Shown here piece after piece: positions 46,701 to 57,200 of a stretch of 64,000 nt of DNA. A program made the translations under genes and the position numbers. The notes below the pieces were generated by a model, which saw only the letters and a program-made list of their open reading frames with translations, was not told where the DNA came from and ran no database searches. The stretch's first letter is position 1, and each line of letters opens with the position of its first letter. Source of the DNA: Blattamonas nauphoetae (Eukaryota > Preaxostyla > Oxymonadida). The stretch spans positions 124,001-188,000 of the forward strand of contig JARBJD010000115.1 in assembly GCA_033064195.1 (NCBI GenBank), in the 5' to 3' direction.

Positions 46701-47734
46701 TAGGAATAGCGATCGTTCTGTTTGAAGTGTTGGCGAGTGAACGAGTATTCTGCGTTTGATGAACAGTGGGAGAATGACGAGTTCACACAACCAACACTCC
46801 CAAATGCGTTGATGTCAAGACACCCTGTTCCAGACAGATGCGATGTGCTCAACGTAACTTCAGTGCCAACCAACTTTTGAGAAAGGCCACGAGCAAGAAC
46901 AAGTCCACAACGAGAGCATCCACGCGACGTCACATTTCGAAGAACACTCCCAACAAGCAATGTCGAGAGCTCCCCCAAATCAATATCATCTGATCGTGTT
47001 GAATCGTGGGAGAGCATTCCGAAGTCCAGCAGAGGGCCTGTTCCCAAAATCAGCGACACATTCGACAGGACAAGTCCAGCTCCAGTAACTGACAGGAGTG
47101 GAGATGGTTTGTCCGAGTGGGGTGTGTCCGTTGATGATGAATCGCGTGGGGGTGTTGGGAGACACGTGGATGTCCGAACCAGCGGAAGAAGAACCATCGA
47201 AGAGGATGACATGTGAGAACAATCAATAACACTGATCGAACTCCCAACTCCATCCTGAGCTGTTCCCACCACAAATGCTGTCTGTTTCGAGTTCGAGACG
47301 ATCTTACTCGACGACACGACCACTTCGGACGATGACACTTGTGCCAAAGCCATCCCATCACTTCCACAGTCAAATATCAGCTTGTTCATTGATACTGTGG
47401 AGTTATCAAACAGGAAAAGTGAATGGGATCCGTCTGTGTGACCTTTGGCTAAATGGTTGAGTTGTTGTGGATAATTCTTTTCGAGTTCGTTCATCACTGC
47501 GTTTTCCTCAGGGTCCGCATGAGAGATTGTGGATGATGTTCCCTCCAGTTTCAGTGTTGTAGATGTCACAGGGTAATCGAGGAGTTGGAAGGCACCCAGA
47601 GAGAGATGGAGGACGTCGGAGATTTGTTCTTTGTTAACGGAGTTGCGATTAAGATGTTGACCCACGATGTCAGACAGATATGTTGCTTCATACGATGCAA
47701 ATGTTAATATAAAGAGCCACAATGCTTCCAGCAT
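43793..47734 (-). CDS. Receptor 2: type I surface protein with beta-helix regions, split by a 286-bp MITE
   Basis: The start is ATG 47734 (MLEALWLFILTFASYEATYL, a signal peptide); an upstream in-frame start at 47812 is not shared with the paralogue. Coding is 47734-45286 plus 44997-43793, exactly 1218 codons when one TA copy is kept (KMGI-KSIEL). The N-terminal beta-helix-like repeats contain SNC/GG motifs (DSAFMNCAASQTGGAFYV). Beta modules follow (FGETYKVDRITG), then the motif VNKTIADDGSCQDKDSVCKT, then a second beta-helix with PSARRNVMCSSDG. One membrane helix near 1142-1166 (rich in VVVVV) is followed by a 51-residue Lys/Glu/Asp-rich tail with no kinase-like part. It is a close paralogue of receptor 3, in tandem and same strand, with blocks of near-identity that suggest gene conversion. 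Confidence 0.82.
45000..45285. mobile_element. 286-bp mariner-like MITE in receptor 2
   Basis: Inverted ends of about 34 bp with four mismatches (CTGAGGTTACA....TCAGGGAATTTGG) are flanked by TA at 44998-44999 and 45286-45287. Compared with receptor 3, the host gene is continuous across the site without this sequence, so the boundaries are firm. It is too short to code for anything. Confidence 0.88.
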
Positions 47735-48178
47735 TCTGAGATGAGTGATTTCGTTGAGATCATTCACCCATTCTTCGAACATTATTCGACATTGATCAAA
47801 ACTAGTTTTCAAACCACCTCGTTGCAGGAAGGAAGGGATTTCCGGTTTGGGCAGTGGTATTTCACTTATTGGACCAAAACGATTATTGTAAGAGTGTAAG
47901 TTGGAAGTGGTAAGAGACGAGAATTCTTCTGACTAGTTGGCACAATCACGTGAAGAAGGATTGTGAGTAACGAAAATGATGGAATGAAGACTCGAGACAG
48001 AAAAAGACCAAGAAAAACGAAATAATTGTGTGGATGTGACAAACGAAAGCGATGGTGGAAAATACGAAATCGAAAAAGATCAAGAAAAAGGAATATTGAA
48101 AGCCATTGACGAATTTGAGAGAATGGAAAAGAGTGGACATTAACAGAAATCAGAAAAAACGAAAGAGTTGATTGAGAA
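47735..48178. other. Intergenic between receptors 2 and 3
   Basis: This is the 5' flank of receptor 2 and the 3' flank of receptor 3. Part of it (about 47887-47927) repeats sequence found just downstream of receptor 2 (43760-43790, TAAGTTGGAAGTGG). The tandem duplication therefore included 3' flanking DNA. Confidence 0.5.
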
Positions 48179-51100
48179 TTACTCTTTCATGTCCGTCACA
48201 TTTATCGCTTGTTCGACTGATCTTTCAGCTTCAGGTTGATCGCAATCTGCGTCTTTCATTTCAGTTTGTGCAGTGTCGTTGGTGGTTTCGATCATTTCTT
48301 CTTTCTTCTCGACTGGTTTCTTCGAGCGGCATCTCCAAATCACAAGAAGAGCAACAACCACGCCGACAATCACAAGAACCACAACGACAATCACAGGAAT
48401 CAGCCACAACATGCTTTGTGGTGTCTCTCTCAGAACAAGTGATTGTGAGGCAATTAAGCTGTCCCCGTTCAGAAGGCGAACTTTCCATTCGGATTTCTTC
48501 GAAAGATTCCCAACGTCTTTTGGTGTCACAATGATCTCAATTTCAGTTTCTGTGAACAACGATGCTGTGCTTGTGTCAACAGCCAGTGTCAACGATTCTT
48601 CCGAGTTTCTATCCTCCAACGAAGTGAACACTTCAAGTTGAAGTCCGCACGGAAGGAACCCACTTCCAATCAGATACAATATGTATTTGCCAGATGACTT
48701 TTCACGAGTGATTTGAGAGTGGAAAGTGTCAAGGAAAGGAATCGACATCGTCGTCACGGATCCAGACACAGAGCATCCATCACCAGAGATTCCAGATCCA
48801 GGGAACAGATGGCTTCGACCATCCCCAGTCAGGCCTCCAACAAACAGCGTCCCATCCGAACTGCACATCACGTTTCGACGAGCTGAAGGGAAGTCACGGT
48901 TCGTCGGTCCATTTGATTCAAAATACACATCGCGAAGCGACACATTCCCTCCTCTTTGCATGATCGCTCCTTGCGCCAGGTGAGTCAGACTGCACGATTT
49001 CAGCACAGCTGTCGAGTCCACAAGTTCAATCGTTCCTGTTGTCCACGAGCACAGATCGCTGTTTGCGTTGCCAATCTCCGAGTTTGTTGTGAGATGTGGT
49101 GTGTATTTGATCACTCCATTGCTGAACTCGAACGATCCAGATGACACGGAAACCAGCTTCAGGTCGAGTGACGAAGAGTGAATCAGAGCATCCACGTCTG
49201 TCAGCGTCAGAGACGAATTCGACACAGAAAACACAACCAGCGAACTCGACGAGAATGTCTCAGTAACAATCAGCGATGGACGCACGAGACCTCCCTGCTT
49301 CAAAACCATTTCACTGTCACCGAAAATTGGAACCGACTTCGAGATTGTGTCAGAGACCACAATGATCATCTCGATTGACTTCATTCTCATCTTCGTAGCT
49401 GTTTCAAAAGCTGAATCAAGCAATCTGCATTCACTCTCTTTTTCTTGACAGTTTCCATCATCTGCTATCGTCTTGTTCACTTTGATGACAAACGGTGTCG
49501 GAAAGGGAGGAAAGACGAGTGAGAACCCAATCGATCCCACCATCACTGGTGCGCCTTCGAATGTGATCTTCTCCACTTTGTATGTCTCTCCGAATGAGAA
49601 TCGGTCGTCTTCTCCGCCAGGTCCAGCAGATACTGTCGACGAGATCTGACTTTCAAATCCCGCCTGATCATCGGCGAACGTGAAAGTCAGAGTGAGACTG
49701 GGATTCCCTTCGAAGTGGATTGTGTACTCACCCACTGTCAATTGTCGTCCTTCCAGCGTGACCAACACTTCGCCAAGTGTTTCTGTTTGTTCTAATTTGC
49801 AGCAACGAACAAACGACGGGTTAAACGAAATATCGAAAGAGAGTGGAAGAGCAGGAAGGTCGATTGGAGTGGCGGAAATGGAGGCAGCGACGAGTGTGTA
49901 AGTGGATCGGAACTGAAGTCTTTCTTTGTCTCCGAATGACAGCGCTTCGCTAGTTCCGGTTTTAGAGAGAGTGGGGAAGTCGACAACGACAACACGAGAG
50001 ATGGCTGGCGGAGAGGAACTGCCTGGGAGTCGAGTGTACGCGTCAGTGTTGTCGAGCAGAAGCAGCATCGTCCCTTTCACTGGGTGTTGTGTCTTCACTT
50101 CAATAGTCCCACCAACCACATTGTCGGGCATGTCGAGTTTGAGACTTGTGATTGTTGTCGCAGTCCCAAATTGTTCGATAATACCTGTGCGATGCCCAGA
50201 GTGATACAGACTTTTGGCGGATTTGTCGGTGTGACAGTCCGAGATACGCTCCATCAGTTCAGCGGTTGTCCCACAGCCAGAGGAGAGGTACACATCACTT
50301 CCATCTTGTGCTGTATTGCCTCTGAACTGCACAGATGTCAGTGAAAGCTTGGTATACGCGAGGTAAAGAGCTCCTCCTTTCGCACTTGATGGGTTGACAG
50401 TACACTTCATGAACACAGTGTTGGTGATGGTAGAGGTCGTTACTGTGTGGAGAGACACACATCCACCGTATGCGCTTGAGTGTGTGGTTGTCATATCGTT
50501 GAAGAAGCATCTGTCGATGGAGAGGAGAGAGGAACGCTGATAACGGAGAGCTGCACCGTAATCTCTTCCGACGCAATTCGAAAATGAGCAGAGCGAGAGG
50601 GTCACGCTTCCACTGTTCCCAGATTGGCACCAGACGTTAAGTGCCGCACCATTTTGTCCTTCGATGTCTTTGAAAGAGCATTCAGTCAGTGTCACTTCAT
50701 GTTGGGCAATCACAGCCACACAAGCACCATCATGTGAAGGTTGAAGTATGTTTGTGAATGTGCACAGGTGGAATGTGATGGTGATTTGCTTGGTGGTGGA
50801 ATCTCTCGAGTAACGACCGCCGCCGACAGAGTGTGAGTGGGAGAATGATTCCAACTGAACAGGCAAATCAGCATTTGATGAACAGTGCGAGAATGAGGTG
50901 TTCACACAACCAAAACTACCAAATGCATTGATGTTAAGACACCCTGTTCCAGACAGATGCGATGTGCTCAACGTCACTTCGGTGTCAACCAGCTTTTGAG
51001 AAAGGCCACGAGCAACAATAAGGCCAGAACGAGAGCATCCACGTGAAGTCACATTTCGAAGAACACTCCCAACAAGCAATGTCGACGTCTCCCCCAAACC

Positions 51101-52716
51101 AATCTCATCTGATCGTGTTGAATCGTGGGAGAGCAATCCGAAGTCCAGCAGAGGGCCTGTTCCCAGAATCAGCGACACATTCGACAAAACAAGTCCAGCT
51201 CCAGTAACCGACAGGAATGGAGATGGTTTGTCCGAGTGAGGTGTATCCATTGATGATGAATTGCGTGGGGGTGTTGGGAGACACGGGGATGTCCGAACCA
51301 GCGGAAGAAGAACCATCGAAGAGGATGACATGTGAGAACAATCAATAACACTGATCGAACTCCCAACTCCATCCTGAGCTGTTCCCACCACAAATGCTGT
51401 CTGTTTCGAGTTCGAGACGATCTTACTCGACGACACGACCACTTCGGACGATGACACTTGGGTGATTCTAAATGAATTGTTACCCGCGTATTTTCTTCTG
51501 TCATATGAGCAGAAACTCAATACAATTTTCAGAGCGCTCATATTCTCCTTCATTCGACATGATTAAGGTGTTTTCCATTTTTCTGACTCTTCATCCAATC
51601 TTTTCCGTCTGATTTCTTCTTTCAGCGATCCTTCTTCGCTCAAACTAACACGTTCCCCCAAAATTGTACAAGTACCTCGTTCTAACACATCATTTGAAGC
51701 TGACCTCCATCGTTTGAACAGTGTATATATTCTCATCTTCGCTTTCCAAGTCCGTTTTATTTCAACTCAGATCTATCAATGACACTTGACATCTCTATGT
51801 TTTATTGTGATTTCGAGTTTTTTCATCTCTTTTCCTTCAGCTGTATCATTCAGATCTGGTAGTCTCGTTCTTCTCTTCTCACAGTGAACTTGCGTTTTCT
51901 GATCTGCCTCCCTCCTCTGTAGCAAACCATTAAAAGTGTCGTTCCTTCATTTCCACGTCACAAACACGCCATTCTGACACACACCAGAAATTTCATAGAG
52001 ATCTTTTATGTTTGAAGTGAGATATCCAAAATAAGCTTTTCACGGTTTTTTGGATGATATATGTTTTCAATTCGCATTTCTCTCACAAATCCGTTTTTTT
52101 ATGTCGTTTACCACCACCTCTTTGATTTCTGAAACGTTGTGAAGAAAAAAAAGTGATAAAATGTCCAGATCCTATAAGAGCTCAATCGAACGCGATCAAA
52201 GCAAAATCTACAAAATTTAGCACTTTTCAGTCCTGAAAGCAGATGAATGCAAATTGTGCAATTTTTAATTTTTTGTAACGCACCATAGTGTAAAGTAACA
52301 TTTCATTTAGAATCACCCACTTGTGCCAAAGCCATCCCATCACTTCCACAGTCAAATATCAACTTGTTCATTGATACTGTGGAGTTATCAAACAGGAACA
52401 GTGAATGGGATCCGTCTGTGTGACCTTTTGCTAAATGGTTGAGATCTTGTGGACGTTCGTTTTCGGGTTCGTTCATCACTGGTTGTCTCTCAGGGGATGC
52501 ATGAGAGATTGTGGATGAGCTCCCCTCCAGTTTCAGCATAGTGGATGTCACTGGATAATCGAGGAGTTCGAAGATACCAGAAGAGAGATGGAGGATATCG
52601 TTGTTTTGTTTATCGTTTCTGTTGAAGTAATCAAGATGATGATCCATGATATCAGATAGTTGCGTCGCTTCATGCGATGCAATTGTCAATATAAAGAGCC
52701 ACAAAGCTTTGAACAT
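48179..52716 (-). CDS. Receptor 3: type I surface protein, split by an 860-bp element
   Basis: ATG is at 52716 (MFKALWLFILTIASHEATQL, a signal peptide). Coding is 52716-52319 plus 51455-48179, exactly 1225 codons with one ACTT copy kept (GMALAQV-SSSEVVV). It has the same architecture as receptor 2: beta-helix-like repeats, beta modules (FGETYKVEKI), VNKTIADDGNCQEKESECR, a second beta-helix with PSARRNVMCSSDG, a membrane helix at about 1149-1173, and a 51-residue charged tail. The 48.7-49.0 kb and 51.1-51.46 kb blocks are almost identical to receptor 2 while intervening parts diverge. There is no kinase-like domain. A cell-surface location is supported by the signal peptide and single membrane span; the ligand is unknown. 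Confidence 0.82.
51460..52318. mobile_element. 860-bp inverted-repeat element, copy C
   Basis: The ends are GGGTGATTCTAAATGAA and (reverse complement of the right end) GGGTGATTCTAAATGAAA, with ACTT at 51456-51459 and 52319-52322. Receptor 2, an uninterrupted paralogue at this site, confirms the boundaries. Confidence 0.9.
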
Positions 52717-53361
52717 TCTGAGATTGATTGATTTGAGAAATCGATCCCATTTTTTAAATCTAATTCAAAATAAGTTCAATTTTTCTCCTTCAATTTCGCG
52801 TAAACCAGAATGATACCGTCAGATAGTGTTTATGAAATTTGAATTATCTTTCTTGAGATCCATTCAAATTCGAAGTCAATCTCCTCATTGAGCTTAAATT
52901 AATAAAAAGGGCCTCATTCATTTTTTTCTATATCTCTCCATTACTGGGATAATACGTCTTTTCTGATACCAGGCACATACTCCTTTTGAACAATGAAGGA
53001 TGTATCGCCCTCGTTAGTGTCATCACAGACCAGTTTCCTAAGTTATTGACTCAGAAGTCTTCTTCTGTCAAAACCAACGGACATCTCTCATCAAAACCTC
53101 ATTGACCATTTGGAGATCAACTTTTTTTGTCTGTGTCTCTCTTTTTTAAGAGCATCAAATCTTCCTGCCTTATTCTCAGATGATTCATTGAATTGTTGAC
53201 ATTCAGCGACAGCTCTGCACAACAATCGAATCAAGTCCATATGGAATGGACAAGTATCATTGGACTGTGCCCATGAACAACGACACTCACATTCAGATGG
53301 AGATGTGAGATGGGGAGACAGATGTGAAAAAAGCGATGAAACCATCATCCCATAATGATCA
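52717..53361. other. Intergenic; contains one ambiguous minus-strand frame
   Basis: The part nearest receptor 3 is AT-rich. A minus-strand frame 53453-53091 (120 codons) reads as a possible membrane helix (FIILAVLSFAVSGWVFG) followed by a Cys-containing region and a basic end. It overlaps the 5' end of the GyrI-like gene antisense by about 90 bp. I cannot decide whether it is real. Confidence 0.3.
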
Positions 53362-53955
53362 ATGCCGAAGACCCACCCACTCACAGCAAAAGACAAGACA
53401 GCTAAGATGATGAAGGAGGTGCCAATAGAAGAGAAGGCAGACACTTTAAACACGCAAACAGCGAGGAAGAAAGCAGCGACTGAAGACTTCGTGGTGGAAA
53501 TGAAGCGCTATGATCGGATCCGTGGGATTGGGATGAAAACAATGGCAACAATGACAGATGTTTCAGCAAAAGCGGCAGAACTCTGGGGAAAGCGGTTCGG
53601 CCCTCGAATGAAGGAAATCTCAGGGTTGCATCCAGGTTCGTTAGGCATCTGTGTCTTCTCGTCTCGTGAACCTGGGGCTCCTTACGAATACTGGGCAGTT
53701 GTTCAGGCGAGTGATGGAGAAGCGATTCCTGCTGGAATGTCGGAAGTGGTTGTGGATGCTCAGAACTACGTCGAGGTTGAGACAACAATGAGCAGGCTTC
53801 GGGAGGCATATGCGTATCTGTTCGGAGAGTGGAGTGTGAGGCATCCTGAACACAAATTGAGTGCAATGCTGCCGACTGTGGAATTCTATCCCGCAGATTT
53901 CATGGCTTCGAAAAAGGTGTCACTCCGCCTTGCTTTGGAGAGGAACAAGGACTAA
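53362..53955 (+). CDS. GyrI-like / effector-binding domain protein
   Basis: The 197-residue single-exon frame starts at ATG 53362 and ends at TAA. Residues about 50-195 match the plan of GyrI-like (AraC-type effector-binding, SOUL-related) domains. The cues are KRYDRIRGIGMKTM, a helix with AELWGKRFGPRM, GICVFS, YEYWAVVQ, an IPAGMSEVVV then NYVEVE strand pair, LREAYAYLFGEWS, and VEFYPADF near the end. In bacteria such domains bind small hydrophobic molecules, and as stand-alone proteins can be antidotes or hydrolases. The first 45 residues are a Lys/Glu/Thr-rich lead that aligns with nothing I know. Single-exon structure and a mainly bacterial family make lateral transfer possible, but this is inference. 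Confidence 0.72.
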   Translation: MPKTHPLTAKDKTAKMMKEVPIEEKADTLNTQTARKKAATEDFVVEMKRYDRIRGIGMKTMATMTDVSAKAAELWGKRFGPRMKEISGLHPGSLGICVFSSREPGAPYEYWAVVQASDGEAIPAGMSEVVVDAQNYVEVETTMSRLREAYAYLFGEWSVRHPEHKLSAMLPTVEFYPADFMASKKVSLRLALERNKD

Positions 53956-54241
53956 TTCTCACTGTTCTTGACCACTCCTTCAATTTACGGTGATTGACAC
54001 CTGATTTTGTCGATTACTTTGATTTCCTCTCACAGTTTCGTCTTAACTGATTATCTTTTCAAAAGGGAGGAAATGATGGTTCGATTTGACCTGGATGGAA
54101 GACCACACTTAGCATTCTCGATGTACCTGAAGAAAAGCTATAGTCTCTTCCGAGAGAGGTGATCGAACCACTCATTGTTCCTCTCTACCCTGTCCGAAAA
54201 CGAGAGCTTCTGTGCCCTTTTCAGCTATTGAAACTCCCTCT

Positions 54242-57200
54242 ATGTGCGTCCTCCTCATTATTTTGTCGGCAACAGGCGCATTGCCTCTCTCTGCGACAGT
54301 TCGACTCGCCAATTTTATTCAACCGTTCACTCAAAAGGGCAATTATCGTGCGCCTGATGATGTCATCCAGCTGCCTAAAGGCAAAATAACATGCTTGAAT
54401 TTTGAACTGATGTCGTCTCAGCTGTTGTTGAATGGACAGAACGACACAACAATCATTCGCGAACCACCACGTTCCGATGAACCTATATCTCCGATGCACC
54501 AGCAATTCAATCGACATAAAATTCAATCTCGCATGTTTGCCGTCAGAAACGCTACATTATCCCTCTCCCAAGTGAGAATGGAACTCGATGAAAAAACGAC
54601 GAACTCAGAAGTGCTGTTTGCCTCTATCTGTTCATCCATTGTTCACGCATCGCATATTGAGTTCATTCGAAGTGGTTGGGGACCATTGATGACACTTGAA
54701 AGGATGGAGGAGTACTCCAACGTGGACACGTCAGTCACCATCACCAAATGTGCGATCCACTCGAAATCAGGCAGAATGGGAGCGACTCTGTCCGATAGTC
54801 GGGGATCGGAGGGACTTGAACGGATTTTCCTGTCGATCTTGTCCTGCTATGTGGGAGATCAACAGATCGTTGGACAAGATGGAATTGGAGTGGGGGAAGG
54901 ACCGGACAACAAGCGATTTTTGGAGCATTCAGGAATCACGACGTCATTCATCGGAATTTCGTTTTGGAACGTTTCGTCGCTTCCTGGTTCTGTCACTTCC
55001 GCCTCCTCTTCGTTTCGTCAACAAATGATTGGGAGCTCGGTTTGGGGGAGCAATAACCATCTGAGCGGATCGACAGTGCGGGATATGAACAGCGGAGGGA
55101 GCGTACTGTGCTCAAACACGACATTCAAGTGGTGCAGCACAACATCAGAAGAACGACCGTCCTCCTCTCCACTTCGTCTTTCCTCACTCTCCTCAAACAC
55201 CATCTTCGATCACGACACTTGCGATGGTAAACTGGGGGACACTCGGCTGAACATCACGACAGACACCACAATCACAAACTGCATCTTCCAGCATATGTAC
55301 TACATCACAGCAGAGATGGACGATGGCGGGTCAGCATTGATTCTCAACACAGATGCAACGTATCTAACCGTTGACAATTGTACATTTTTCAATTGCTCAG
55401 TTTCTCACACAATGTCGAGTGGATCCGTTGCAGGTGGATGCATACTTTTGAGAGGTTCATACTCCAACCGACTCCGATCGACGCTCACCGTCACGTCGTG
55501 TTCATTCTCCGATTGGTATCCTCGGAACAGCAAATCAAGTCAACAAAGAGGCGGCGGTGTTGGAACGTCTTACACAAGCGCGCCTCTCTCCATTGTTGAA
55601 TCCAACTTCACTCTTTCCGGAGGGAAGACACAGTATTCAAACGGAGGGTTCCTCTCCATCCATGGTCTGGAGGATGTTTCCTCGCCCATCACAATCTCCA
55701 ACTGCCGTCTTCAGGGAGACGGAAATGTGTCTGACAATTGCCTCAGCTTTCGAAATTGTAAGTTTGGGTCAGACGGATTGACCATCTCCGACACACAAAT
55801 TGTCAACACGAACTCATTCTCCGAAATAAGTGCTGTCACAGGTGTCCAACCATTTGTGGTGACTCGATCGACTTTTGTCATTGGGACTTTGCTGGTCAAA
55901 TCCAAAGTCGTCACTTCCCACGACCCTCTCCTCTTCGTCGACTGCACTCTGGACGTATTCAGAATTGAGTCAACTGACACACCCACCAACTTGTATTTTG
56001 TCGGAACAACATTTCGAACAAATGCAAATTCGTCTTCGACTGGAGTTCTAAAGGTCGCTGGTCCATGTTTTGTGATCTTTCAAGGCTGTCGGTTCGAAGG
56101 TGTTGAAGCATATAGTCATGGATTGATATTTTGTTACAAGTCCGTCTCTCTCACTCTGGACACATGTACCGTGAAAGAATGCAAAACCACAGGGTCATGT
56201 CCCTCACTGTTCGATCTCGAAAACACAGTATTCAGAGCTCATTCATGCACTTTCTCCAACCTCACTGGAGTGTCCTCGACGATGTTTATATTCAGGATGA
56301 ATGGATCGATTCTTTTGGAAGGTTGTCGATTTGATCTCGAACCTTCGACAAAGGCTGATTTCAACTTCGTCAAAAGCTTGCCATCTCTTCTCAACACATC
56401 TTCAGTCATCGGCTGCACTTCGAATCGCGCGATCAGAGTGACAACTAACGGAAAGACCTTCACAGAATCACCTCTCTTCAACGTCTGCCCGATTCCCAAT
56501 CCGAAATGTGAGATCGAGCTGAAGGTGGATTCAGATGATAATGGAAAACCGATCGAAACGATGGACAAACTTTCACCCGCAATCCAGCAACTCGGAATGG
56601 ACAGTTCGACCATCCTCTCGCTCTCCGATGGGTGGTTCACAGAAACACTCCTTGTTCCCGTCACAGCAGATATCGAAATTGTTGGAAGCGGAACAGAAAC
56701 CGTGCACCTCACGATTGACGAATCGCCACGTCATCACACAACGAAACTGAAAGCAATGCTGAACGTGAAAGCTGGTGCCGATCTGACACTCCGCTCGATG
56801 ACACTCCTCCCACCATCCATCTCTTCTCCTCTAGTCGCGATGAACGAAGAAGGAAACCTGAACATGAAGACTGTTGTGGTGAGTGCTAAACAGGATCGAA
56901 CGAAGGAGTTGTTTTGCGTGTCGGCAGGAACAGCACACTTCTTCCATTCTCGCTTCTCGTCCATCGCAGGTTCGTCAGCGTTGATTGTTGTGTCAGGAAC
57001 TGGATCACTCTTCCTGTCAGACACGCTTTTCTTGACCATCTCTCGCATTCACACAGAATCTATCAGTGATTTGGTGCAAAGTGGGAGTTGTGTGGAAGGG
57101 AAAACGAGTGGATCAATTTCCATCCAATTCTGCAAATTTGGAGGATGCTCATCGACTGGCCGGGCAGGGGCGATTGACATTGTGTCGGACGACACAACAA

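Noticed and set aside
53660-53690. Match between the GyrI-like gene (GAACCTGGGGCTCCT) and the tips of the compound element
   Set aside because: Only about 15 bases, inside a conserved coding motif, with no flanking inverted repeat or duplication. It is taken as coincidence.
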